A program made the translations under genes and the position numbers. Of a DNA stretch of 64,000 nucleotides, positions 44,786 to 55,396 are shown piece after piece. The notes beneath the pieces were generated by a model. The model was not told where the DNA came from. It ran no database searches and worked only from the letters and a program-made list of their open reading frames with translations. The DNA lies in the NCBI GenBank assembly GCA_022592445.1, contig JABYQR010000024.1, positions 1-64,000 on the forward strand, written 5' to 3'. The stretch's first letter is position 1; every line of letters begins with the position of its first letter. The stretch is from Cytidiella melzeri (lineage: Eukaryota > Basidiomycota > Agaricomycetes > Polyporales > Irpicaceae).

Positions 44786-45392
44786 AACTGATCTATTCCT
44801 GAACAGTGTTTGAAGATTGTTTGATTTCCCATTTTCCCACTAGGTTAATCATGTGCCACAAGTCATGTTTGACATTGTTGTGCTTACTTCTGTCTGTGTT
44901 TGTTCTTCTGGTTGCACTGCTTGTTTGCATTGCCATACTGTTCCTTCTGAGTACACTGCTTCTCAAACTCATACACGTATCATGTTGTATCTAGGTTACT
45001 TGTGTGTCTGAACAGAACAAGTGATTGCATACACACTTCAGTTGTTCACCTCTTGCCTCTCCTTGCTACCATTTACACAATTAACTAGTCACAAGAGTCT
45101 TCCAAAAGCTCACTTGACTCTCAAAACAATGTCATTTTTTTCAGTGAGTCAACTACCACAGCCTTGTATGCCAAATGACTGGAAAACACTGAACATATCT
45201 TTAGAAGCTTGTACAGCTGTTCAAAAATGGAGGTCCACCTGATGGTGCCAAGCATGGCAATCAAAAGCCGATAGCCAGTCAGAAACATAGCAGAGGGTTG
45301 CAGCATTCAAACATGAGCACACACACAGCCGGTACTTCTCATCTAATCCTTACTTTGGTCACTGCATACTAACTTGCAGGCTGCTAGGAAAC

Positions 45393-47116
45393 ATGACCAG
45401 TCGTTTTGTCCCTGTATACACCATTGATGGCTCAATTAAGGCATACCAGGAGGTCGCTGCAACTCCAGGCATTCCCACCCATGCTATGTCACACCACCAG
45501 GCGCAGGACCTATTGTGTCATACCCACCCACCTCTACTCCAGTCCACATATCTCAAAACTCCATCTTCTTCCAATGCTCATATGCACATCATTCCCCCTC
45601 CTTCTCTTGCTGCAGCTCCATCAGCTGCGCTTGCTGCCTTGCAGCATTCCACTCTTCCTCAGACAACAATGCCTCAGGCAGTGCCAACATCATTGCTGGT
45701 TGTTTCTCCTGGCTCCATGATCAGCATGCCTACATCAACACCATCTGTGCTGGACGCAGTAGTCCAACCAGAAATCCATGTCACACCATCTGTTGAGCCA
45801 CCTTTGTGCAATCCAGCTGCTCCTCACAGCCATTGTCCACCACCAAACGCACATACTGCTACAAATGGCTGCACAGCTTGCAGCAAAAGCTGTGATAACT
45901 CAGGTAAGAGTCTTTTCTCTGTGCAGAGATTTATTCTCACTGGCTTATAGGGGCTTTGGAAAGTGCACCCAGTACACCTGCTACTCAGTCATTCACACAA
46001 TCCTCTCGTACACAGCCTGAGAGAATTCCTGCTTGTTCTTCTCTATCGAACATAGCAAGGCCGCAAGTACAGGTCTGCACAGATCCTGCAGAACCAAAAC
46101 AATTGTCAGATGTCCACCTATCTGTGCAAAATATCCTCAGTCAGAGCATAACTGCCAAACCACCTGCAACCAGCAATAACTCAGCTCATGTTTCCCCACC
46201 ATCTCTACCAGTCTTGGATCACTGGCCAGATGGAGACTTCTCTCAAGTCTTCACGTTGGACATTTACATGTCAACGAACAAGCTTGCAGAGCACTGGGCC
46301 AACAGTAATGTAGGGGCTCGTGCAAAAGCAGATATTATCGCTCGTTTTGGCACTGGGCGCACTTCTTGACACAGCTGTCTTGGTGTTATTACCTGTGACA
46401 ACAGTAGCTGTGAAATTGTTCTTCGACCACAGACCCAGAGAGAGAAGGTCCAGCTCCAGCTCGCCAACAGTTGCACCTGTGGAGCAGTCTTACGGTGGCA
46501 CAAATGCTCTGCTACTGGACTCTTATATCAGTTCAAGGAAGGCGTTCACTACGAGCATCATGGTGTCCACAACCACCCAAAGCTACCACGCAAGCTTCAT
46601 CTCACGCATGATGAGCAGGAGCAGCTTCACCACCTGATCACCGAACATCTAACCTCTGGTTCACTTGCACTGCTAGTTGGTGTACCTACACTCCATGGTC
46701 CTGGGAAGTCAGCTGCAGACATTTCATCAGTTCTAGCCAATCAAGATCAACTGAAGGCTGAACGACGCGCTGTCAAAACAGGACAAAGCAGTGGTGGAGA
46801 TCGTTTCGTTGCAGAGTACACACAGTTCTGTCGTGATTATCCAGGCTTCATCATCCGTCCCCACTTCAACATTGCAGTAGTTGTCTCGATGCAGTCAGAG
46901 TTCATGGCATCCCAGCTCATCAAAGATCCCATCTTTTCCAACCCATCTGACCCAGTTGAGGGAATTGTCTCTGATGCAGCGCACGGGTTTTGGCGGGAAA
47001 AGAACCATCTGCTCATTGTATCATCCATATACTCTCCCTTATTTCAAATTGTGGTCTACAAGATGATGTTGGTGTGCACCAAGAAGAGCGTGAGCCTGAG
47101 CTTCAAGTTAGTGTGA
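45393..47116 (+). pseudogene. Mutator-like transposase with GCM/WRKY-like zinc motif, truncated
   Basis: Exon 1 (45393-45903) is a Pro/Ser/Ala-rich N-terminus. A 47-bp GT-AG intron (45904-45950) joins it to exon 2, whose frame is continuous to 47116 apart from one TGA at 46367-46369 where Arg is expected. A zinc-binding region similar to the GCM/WRKY-like domain of fungal Mutator transposases follows: GVITCDNSSCEIV (C-x4-C), NSCTCGAVLRWHKC and YEHHGVHNHPKLP (His-x-His). The catalytic domain begins EGIVSDAAHGFW (likely first Asp) and breaks off at about 47040, so the remaining acidic residues are missing. Inactive. Confidence 0.65.
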
Positions 47117-47465
47117 AAGCTTTGTGTCACACAAGCACACAGCACTACAGCATAGCTTCAGTAAGGCTTCCTTGTAGCAACAGGCATAATTTACTGAGAG
47201 AAACATTACCTGATTATATATGCCTGCCCTTTGCGCATGAAATCACACTTGCATGGGTTGTGCCAAGCATACATATATAAAGTAGCTGTTAGGACCATGT
47301 TACACTGTGACATTTACACTATATATATATATTTACTCGCTATTCCCTGTCACTTATTTATTGTTCCCTTATAATTAACCGCGTTGGCGCCTGCCGCATA
47401 GCGGTCGTGCGTCTGCCGCTATGCGGCAATGTGGTTGCGGTAGCGGCAAATCCTACGTGCCCGTC

Positions 47466-48155
47466 ATGGTAGATGTCCTTACCTGTCTGTCCCGCGACCC
47501 ATCTGCCTTTGCTCATTCTTGGCATCTAGAACTCGTCACCAATGTTCCTACGTAACTTTTTCGCCCAGTATCCCACCTTTGATTATCGACCTTCACAGCC
47601 GGTGATGGCAGAGTTTTATCGACTATGCGACCACAAAGGTTGGGACAAAGACGACCCCGCGAAAGCCAACGCTCGCGAGCTTCTCCGAGAGGCCATGGCT
47701 CACCATTTCAACGCAATCTATGGGACGGACGTGGATGACCTTCAGGCAATGCACAACATGTGCACCACGCTCAGGATCAACCCCGTCCCGCCTACAGTCG
47801 CAAAGTGTCGTCAGGTACATCCCTCCTCTTCTTGAGCCCTTACCTCCCACACGGATTGCCGAGTCTTGACGCTTCCACGATATAGGCCATCCAGGGCATC
47901 TACGTCAACATATGTGACCTGGTCGACGAACCGCAAACGCACGTCCCGCCGATGCTTTTCCCCACCGAGCTCGCGCTCAGCGAGTACACCAAGAGGACGG
48001 GAAAGTATTATCCTAGGGAGAACATACACACGGGAGACTTGATGCGTTTCCTCCTGCGTCAGATCATGAACCCATCCTTGTCGGAAGGGCGCACGACCAG
48101 ACACGGGCGGGGCCGTGCTGGGGCTAGTCGTCGTACTCGTGGTCGCGGAAAGTGA
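47466..48155 (+). CDS. Gene B: paralogue of gene A, start codon at the transposon border
   Basis: By comparison with gene A, the coding start is the ATG at 47466-47468, followed at once by intron 47469-47529 (GTAGAT...TCTAG). Exon 2 is 47530-47814, intron 2 is 47815-47885 and exon 3 is 47886-48155. The product keeps the family blocks MFLRNFFAQYPTFDYRPSQP, FYRLCDHKGWDKDDP, FNAIYGTDVDDLQAMHNMC, VNICDLVDEPQT, SEYTKRTGKYYPREN and an Arg/Gly-rich tail. Intron positions match gene A. The ATG lies inside the 9-bp target duplication of the Mutator-like element, so everything upstream of the codon is now transposon. An alternative start is the Met at 47542. Function unknown. Confidence 0.72.
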
Positions 48156-48537
48156 CACAGTAGCTTGATCATATCGTGTGTGCAACATTTCAAAGAGTCG
48201 TGCGTTTCCTTCTTGTGTTGCTAGTTGTGCCAGTGTAGGAAAGGTGTGCGGCATACAGTAGCGGCAAAAAGTCTTGCGACACCGCGAGCGCGCAAGATTT
48301 TTCTCATTGTTTGAGCTCATTTTTTGCATATAGTTTTGGGTTACAGTTCTCACACATTCATTATCATGTGAAAATTGTGTCCTTAGTAAAAAAAGGCTGA
48401 TCGACGTTGTGCGCGAGGAACTACGTACAATCCGCGCGAAAACTGCATTAGGCGCCCACGTCCACGTGTTGTACTACTACTATTGCACATCATCTCGACT
48501 ATTCTATGTAAAAATTTGTCAAGTAATTCTGGTAAAA

Positions 48538-50274
48538 TTAGTACCTAGTATAGGACCCCTTTGCCCGCATAAGCTCTGCTGCACGAGTGGGGAGAGACTC
48601 ATACAATCCCTTGATATACTCATCATCCAAATTCGCCCACTCCTCCTGCAATGCCTCCCACAGCTCCTCCTTATTTGACGGTTGCTGCTTGCGAGCGCGT
48701 AATTTGCGGTCTAGATGGTCCCAGACATTCTCCAGAATATTCATATCTGGTGAATTTGGAGGCCAGGGCAATACAATGATCTTGTTCTCCTTGAACCAAG
48801 CTGTAGCAAGCTTTGACATGTGCTTTGGATCATTGTCCTGTTGGAAAATGATCTGTCGGCAGGTCAAATCTTGGTCTGCCAATGTGCCCAGAAGAGACTC
48901 TGATAGGATGGAGCAGTAAAGCTTTGCATCCATCTTCCCATCAATGCGGTGTAGCCTTCCTTTTCCCTTCAAAGTGATGCATCCCCACACCATGATATTC
49001 CCACCCCCGTGCTTCACTGTCTTCTGCACATTCCGGTTCAAAAGCTCCTCACTCTGTCTTCTTCTAAAGTATTCCCTCCCATCTGAGCCAAATCAATCAA
49101 ATCTGGACTCATCTGAGAACACCATTACCCCCCACTCTTTCTGCCCCCATCTGGTCGCATGTCCAGCCCACCACTTGCGCTTCTTCTTATGAGCTACAGA
49201 CAGAAACGGCTTTTGTCGATGCACATATCCCTTCAGCCCAATCTTTGCAAGGTTGTGATGCATTGTTTGGGCAGCCACTTGTGGGAATGCCTTGCGCTGT
49301 ACGTCTGTAGCGTTGCTGACATGGATAGTCCAACAGAGACCGGATTTTTCCAACATTGTCACAAGTTCACAGCCTTAGGCGCCTATCTAGAGCGCTTATT
49401 TTCCGGCTAGGAATGTTACCGGACCTAACACTAACCCGGGTCAGGTGACATCCTGCCTTATTTATCAATAGTCCAGACCCAAACCCTAGACTCAATCTGG
49501 AGCGGTTCCAGATCAACCTAGGCTATTGTTCTATTGTTCCTCTTCCATTGTTAGGGATTCCCCCAGTTTCTATTGTTCTATTGTTCCTGTTCTATTGTTC
49601 TATTGTTTTATTGTTCTAGCTCTATTGTTCTCCGTACCCTGCTCCTTGACAGTTACTCAGGTCCTTGAAAGTTACCCTGGTCCCTTATTGTTCTATTGTT
49701 ACTCCAGCCCCATAGTTACTCCAGTCCCTAGTGTGGGAACTGGTGCACAGACCACCCAGACATAGTATATATAGTACCCCTCACCCTCCCTGGTTCTGCA
49801 TCTTGACCTCTTCGTCATTTGCACTGCCAGGTGAGTTACTCAATGTAACCTAGTATAAGTCTGATATTAACTTCGTCATTTGCACTGCCAGTATCCGGCC
49901 TCTGTGCCTGCTTGCCTGCTTATCATCGACTTTGACCTCGTTGTCGTCGTTGGAGATCCCTTTCCACTTCCACCCACCTCTACTCCACCCTTGTTTAGGG
50001 TTTGTTAGTCTAGCAGCAGTCGCTCCGCGACAGTTGCGGGCCTCTTGTCGTGCCAGGAGTAAAGAGGCATGACGGAGATCGTGGTCTTGTAGAACGCAAG
50101 GGCGACCTGTCTTGGGCTTGTTTGCATAGAAATCAGGATTGCGGGATAGGTTTTGGATGGTGCGATAGATGGTGGACCGGTGGATGGGGAATTTCTTGCA
50201 AATGTCAGGCACACTGACACCTTCATTATGCAGAGTTCAAATTCGGGCCTTTTTAGTAGGGTACACTGCACCAT
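48538..50274 (-). pseudogene. Tc1-type DD34E transposase, split by the LTR and with two TGA stops
   Basis: The N-terminal helix-turn-helix (EGVSVPDICKKFPIHRSTIY, then RNPDFYANKPKTGRP) is at 50250-50033. The LTR 49317-50032 intervenes, and the frame resumes at 49316 with NATDVQRKAFPQVAAQTMHH. Catalytic residues are Asp in VMVFSDESRFD, Asp in IIFQQDNDPKH and Glu in SPDMNILENVWD; 34 residues separate the last two, the DD34E spacing of Tc1. The C-terminus GLYESLPTRAAELMRAKG ends at 48538. TGA stops occur near 50246 and 49094. It once cut and pasted the element at TA sites; it is now dead. Confidence 0.9.
49317..50032 (+). mobile_element. Solo LTR of GypA family inside the Tc1 transposase gene
   Basis: 716 bp from TGACATGG to CGCGACA, flanked by a perfect GTTGC duplication (49312-49316, 50033-50037). 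The surrounding transposase reading frame is continuous once the LTR and one duplication are removed. Confidence 0.95.
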
Positions 50275-50631
50275 ATGTGTAATCTAGAGTTGGGAGAGTG
50301 GGTAGTATTGAAAAAAGGACAATAGTGGTGAGGTAGAGAGATCAAAAAACAAAACAAACCCGAATAGTAGTTGTACGCGTGACGGGCGCCTAGCGTCGCG
50401 ACAGCACGGATTGTGCACAATGTATTATAGACGAGAAAGACTCTTTTGATTTCATTGTAAAAATATTCTATACATGCAATAGTCAATGTGTAAGAAATGA
50501 TTGAATAAAATAAGCAGTGTTGAGCTCAAACAGAGAGCAAAGAGTTGTGCGCTTGCAGTGTTGCAAGAGCTTTTGCCGCTACTGTAAATGGATGGAATTG
50601 TGTCATTGATAGCAGTCGAGTCTTGTGCAAC

Positions 50632-51400
50632 GGGCAAAGAGATTTTGGCGCTGCCACAAGCCACATTGCGCCAGCCACACTGGCGCAATGTGGCAGTCCA
50701 AGCGCGACAGTCACAGTCATATCGCTGTAACTATGTACTTCCAGTGCCCCATCAATCGCGTTCATGTACAGTCGTTTGCATTATTTTGTGAAAATTGTGC
50801 AATTTTTTCGCTGTAATTGGCCATGTTTGGCAGACCAAAAATGGGATGTGTGACAGTACGCGGGTGTTGCTGACTCAGACATGGTTCCTCTCATTGCCTG
50901 GCATTGACTCTTTACGATGTGAAAAGCATGTGCTGTGGTATGCTACAGTATGTTTTTAAAATTTCTTCTCAAGCTGTGAATGGACCTCAATTAACAAGGC
51001 ACTCACAATCGTCTTTGCAAGTTAATCACACTGTCACGGTTCTGGCAGTGCAAGCAAGGCCAAACACAACGAAAAAATTGCATTGGTTCCAAGAAATAAT
51101 GCAAACAGCTGTAAACCAAAGTATAGCACAAGGCCAAAGTGGTTAACAAGCAAAAAATACTAGTATGATTAATACTCAGATTGTCTTAGCTATCCATGTC
51201 TGTCCTGCAGAGCTTCGAAAGTATGGTAAGTTGTGTGACATGAAGAGCTCTGTGACGTTACTTGCGCCATTGCGCCTGGCGCAAGGAAAAGGTAGAAATG
51301 GCGCAAGACCAGCACTAAATTTGGCGCATGGGTAGAAATGGCGCAAGGCGGGCGCTAAATCTAGCGCAATGCCTGGCAAATTGATTATAAATGAGAATAA
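50632..51400 (+). mobile_element. Left-terminus fragment of a related Mutator-like element
   Basis: At 50632 GGGCAAAGAGATTTTGGCGC, then CCACATTGCGCC, resembles the left end of the composite element at 43618. At 51245-51375, GCGCAAGG...GGTAGAAATGGCGC and GGCGCTAAATCTAGCGCAATG resemble the inner part of the same terminus. The ~500 bp between the two parts look unrelated and may be an insertion. No right end was found before GypA begins at 52102. Confidence 0.45.
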
Positions 51401-52101
51401 ACAAAAAAGAAAGATCTGTGTTGTTCCTAAACAAGTAATGGTCAAAGTTGCACGCAACACTGTACAATAGATTTTCTCTGAAGTCTTACCAAACATTTTC
51501 ATCATGATAATTATGTCTGTGAGAAGGAGATAGAAACATCGGAATGTACTAGCTGTTGTCAAACATAACAACAAGGACCTTTACTGTACTATAGGAAGCT
51601 GAGCAGGCAATGATTCAAACAACTCAGATGTGGCACCTGAGTGGAAGCCACACCACAGCCACAAGTGTACTTTGATAACCCCATATCATGTGGCATACAT
51701 GAAAGTTACATAGTTACATGTGGATACAGCACCAAATTAGTGGCCACACATACCTACATTCAACAAGTTCAAACAATGGAGGCTGCTTGACTCTTACCAT
51801 CACTGTCAACCAAATTCCCACGCTTGCAAACCAAGCTTTTCCGACAAAGAAACCTTTTTAAAAACCTTTAAACTGGCACTAGTGAGCACTTAAGAGACCA
51901 ATACAATACGTAATAAGTAGTAGAGACATACAACATCATCAACTATGCCTCTGGGGGTCCCCGACCCCATCAGTAGAGTCCTGAGCAGAATACAGACAAA
52001 GAAGGAGCAGACCAGAGCAGACCAAGAACCCGAGACAACCACCTTGGAGTGGCCAGAAGCATGGAAGTTCCTCCGGGATAAGAGTCTGCTGCCAGATGAA
52101 C
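51401..52101. other. Unassigned sequence ending in an ORF cut by GypA
   Basis: Mostly non-coding. From an ATG at 51945, 52 codons (MPLGVPDPISRVLSRIQTKK, then EWPEAWKFLRDKSLLPDE) run openly up to the first base of the GypA 5' LTR. This may be the start of a gene or gag cut by that insertion. No family recognised. Confidence 0.35.
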
Positions 52102-52862
52102 TGACATGGATAGTCCAACAGAGACTGGATTTTTCCAATATTGTCACAAGTTTATAGCATTAGGCGCCTATCTAGAGTGCTTATTTTCTGGCTAGGAGTG
52201 TTAGCGGACCTAACCCTAACCCGGGTCACGTGACATCCTGCCTTATTTATCAATAGTCCAGACCCAAACCCTAGACTCAGTCTGAAGCGGTTCCAGATCA
52301 ACCTAGGCTATTGTTCTATTGTTCTCATTCCATTGTTAGGGATTCCCCAGGGATTCCCCCAGTTCTTATTGTCCTGCTGTCTTTCGTCTATTGTCTTCTA
52401 TCTATTGTTAGGGATTCCCCAGGGATTCCCCCAGTTTCTATTGTTCTATTGTTCCAGTTTCTATTGTTCTATTGTCTTATTGTTCCAGCTCTATTGTTCT
52501 ACATACCCTGGTCTTTGACAGTTACCCTAGTCCCTTATTGTTCTATTGTTACTCCAGCCCCAAGTGTGGGAACTTGTGCACAGACCACCCAGCCACAGTA
52601 TATATAGTAGCCCTTACCCTCCCTAGCTCTGCATCTTGACCTCTCTGTCATTTGCACTGCTAGGTGAGTTACTGCATGTAACTTAGTATCATACCTTATT
52701 AACTCTGTCATTTGCACTGCTAGTATCCGGCCTCTGTGCCTGCTTGCCTGCTTATCATCGACTTTGACCTTGTTGTCGTCGTTGGAGATCTACTTCCACT
52801 TCCACTTCCTCTCCTCTTCACCCTTGTTGAGGGTTTATCAGCATAGCAGCAGTCGCTCCGCA
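52102..52862 (+). repeat. 5' LTR of GypA
   Basis: About 760 bp. It contains long stretches of CTATTGTTC repeats, a TATATATAG box near 52600 and two copies of TCATTTGCACTGCTAG. The 3' boundary is blurred: the usual CGCGACA end reads CGCAAAATTAGG here. Confidence 0.88.
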
Positions 52863-53036
52863 AAATTAGGTCAAGATACCACACAGCTACCGGCACAACT
52901 GCCCTTAGCTTGGATCAAGTCCTCCTGTTCCCCCAGTTTTAAAAAGTTTATTCCCCCTACGTTTGAGAGTAAGCCATTGCCGTCCGTCTTGACGTGCTTG
53001 ATTGCTGACTCGTTCACTTTCCGTGGTTGATTCTTA

Positions 53037-55370
53037 GTGCCAAAAGAATCCCACTCCCGTTTCACTGCTCACCCAGATCCTTTGCATAAGGATCTGAATC
53101 AAGTGCATCGAGAAGTCCAGATCCACCGTGCCCTACCTCAGGCCGTGTTTGATCAACTTGACGCAGAGCACGCACGTGGCAAGAGTCACAAATACATGGA
53201 GAAGGAGCTTAAGGCTATTGCCTCCTACGACGGTCGCCGTAAACCCAAGGGTTCCGCCCTTACCCACAGATTCCCTACAGCAGAGGAGTTTGAAAAACTC
53301 CGCGCTGAGTCCAAAGAGTTCGCCGCCCGTACCGCACGTGAACGAGCCCAGGCTTTAGCAAGTCTCCCAAAGAAGCCTTCGTTAGCAGAACGATTCCCAG
53401 CCCGGCCCGCTACCAACCCTAGCGCAGCCCTCATAGCAGCAAAGCCAACTCTCATCGACTTCTGCAAACACACTATTGAAGACCTTCAAGGTATCTTCAC
53501 CCCAAAGCTCACCGCTACACTCCAACGCTTGTTGATCCTCCCCACCATCGACAAATACCAACAGCTTCACAAAGACACAAAGCGTAATTTTGAGCAGGAG
53601 AAACAGAAGTTGGGAAAACTTCTGGAAGAGTTACCAACCCAAGCCCCTGTCATCACTCATCGTGAGTGGCAGCTGCTGGATTGGGGTCCAAAAGCAATAG
53701 GAGGAGTCAGCTTCACAGGTCTAAGGAGGAACTACGAACAGGTGTTCAAAGCGTTAGACAAAGTTTGGGCAGACGAGTACTTCATCTCGTTCTGAGTAGA
53801 ATACAGTGTGGCTTCCCAAAGTCCCGATAGTAGCATTTGGTCCAGAGATCATCTTCCTTGCGAAAACTATGTGCACGCCTTCAACAACCAGACCGTCAGA
53901 GACAAGTGCTACGACTCAGACGAAGGACACCAAATTTGTGAAGTACAACCGTGTCCCAACCGCTACAACAGAGTAGAATATCCTGGTCGTTACGCAAATC
54001 AGTATTGACCCATTCATCACTCGCAGGAAAATCGCATTCTCGAGTCACTCCCACCCCTGCCTGAACCTGAAGAAGACTTCGATCGAACCTTCACGCAGGA
54101 ACAATACCGGATGGATTCTACCAATCTGTCCCAGCATGCTTCTAGGGCAGCAACCCCAGCCCCTGCACAAGAACCGTCTCCGCCCCCCACAGCAGAACAA
54201 CTTCTGCATGCGCTACTCCTTGGTCAGCAACAGCTGACACAAGCCATCACAGCGCTGGTTCAGAACCAGCAACAACCAGTCAACAACAGGTCACAGGAAA
54301 GGGTTGTGGAAAAACCGGCTAGTTTCAAGGGCAATGCTAGTAGTGACGCGCGTCGCCTTCTGGCCGCCTTCTCAATGTACGCACAGTTTAATGAGAAACT
54401 GTCGCCCTACAATGCCCAAGGGGGTCAGACCCGATTAGATCACCTCTGGACTTTGTCGGCTCTGTCATTTATGACAGAAGATGCGGCAGTTTGGGCTACG
54501 CCCCACATGGACTTGATTGCCAGTCATCAAATGGTGTTCAATGGTGATTGGGACGGCTTCAGGACAGCATTCAAAGCAGGATTTGAACCGGTTGATGAAA
54601 TGGTGGATGCCAAGGCCAAGCTCAGGGAGCTGTGGCAAGGCAAAAAGACGGTTCCCGAGTACACGGCCCGATTCCGGGAAATCATGGACAGGACAGGCTA
54701 CTCAACACAGGACCTCAGGGATCGGTATTATGAACATCTGAGCACCACAATCAAGGATGAACTGGTCCACACCGCACGGTCCCACGTCACCCTAGTCGAT
54801 CTTATCAATGTGGCCACCGACATCGACAATCGTCTTCGGGTTTGAGCTCAGACAAAAGCTCGTGAGCAAGGTCGAACAGTCCCCAATGTATTCAAATCTA
54901 CCCCGGTCTCCACCTCGTCCCTGGCTCCTTTTGTCCAACCGTCTCGCGATTCCAATGCTATGGAAATTGATGCCACTAAAGTCGGTCCTAATGGGAAAAC
55001 ATGTGCTGACTTCATGAAAGCAATGAATGGAAGATGCTACGGATGTGGATCTAAGGAGCACCAGAAGAAAGATAGCAAACATGATCGAGAATTGTGTGGA
55101 CATTGTGGAGGCAACCATCAGACGCAAGTGTGCCAAAGCCGGTTCCTTGGGTACCCACCTAAGCAACAGAAGGTGGCTGCCAGCACTCCCTTCGATCCGT
55201 CCACTTCGGCCCCCTCGTCGTCCTCGTCCGCGAGGCCCTTACCTACCCTGCCCGCCGCAACCGTTGCCAGCTCTTCGTCTTCAACTCCGTTTGACTACAA
55301 CGCCATCATGAGGCAGATGTCATCGCTCACGGACCAAGTCAAGCAGCTGGGCAATCAACGGGATTTTTAG
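53037..55370 (+). pseudogene. GypA gag with a long N-terminal extension, three TGA stops
   Basis: One frame stays open from about 53031 to TAG at 55368-55370, broken only by TGA at 53793, 54006 and 54843. The first ~340 residues (PLHKDLNQVHREVQIHRALP, then EYMEKEL-like KYMEKELKAIASYDGRRKP) precede the usual gag, and I do not recognise their domain. The capsid part follows (VVEKPASFKGNASSDARRLL, then LWQGKKTVPEYTARFREIM). A Cys-rich knuckle region comes last (CYGCGSKEHQKKDSKHDREL, CGHCGGNHQTQVC). No ATG is obvious: the frame extends upstream through a further TGA at 53028, so the authentic start may be near 52760-52900. Confidence 0.75.
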
Positions 55371-55396
55371 AGAGGACTCCAGGTGAAACCGCACCC

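Larger units (their letters stand above)
43618..47462 (+). mobile_element. Composite Mutator-like element with 9-bp target duplication, 3845 bp
   Basis: The outer ends are 41-bp inverted repeats (GGGCAAAGAGAATTTACCGC at the left; inverted GGGCACGTAGGATTTGCCGC at the right), flanked by a perfect GTCATGGTA duplication (43609-43617, 47463-47471). Internally, 44350-44427 repeats the right end and 44590-44785 repeats the left end (43618-43800), both in direct orientation. The order is left end, right end, 160-bp spacer, left end, transposase-like gene, right end. It is read as a short MITE-like copy next to a longer copy, moved together. Gene B starts at its right border. Confidence 0.82.
48257..50584 (-). 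mobile_element. Tc1/mariner element with 64-bp inverted ends, split by a solo LTR
   Basis: Inverted ends 48257-48320 and 50521-50584 (CAGTAGCGGCAAAA outermost, GTTTGAGCTCA innermost) are flanked by TA on both sides (48255-48256, 50585-50586), the Tc1/mariner signature. Without the 716-bp LTR and its duplication the element is 1607 bp, a normal size. It encodes a DD34E transposase on the minus strand. Confidence 0.95.
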
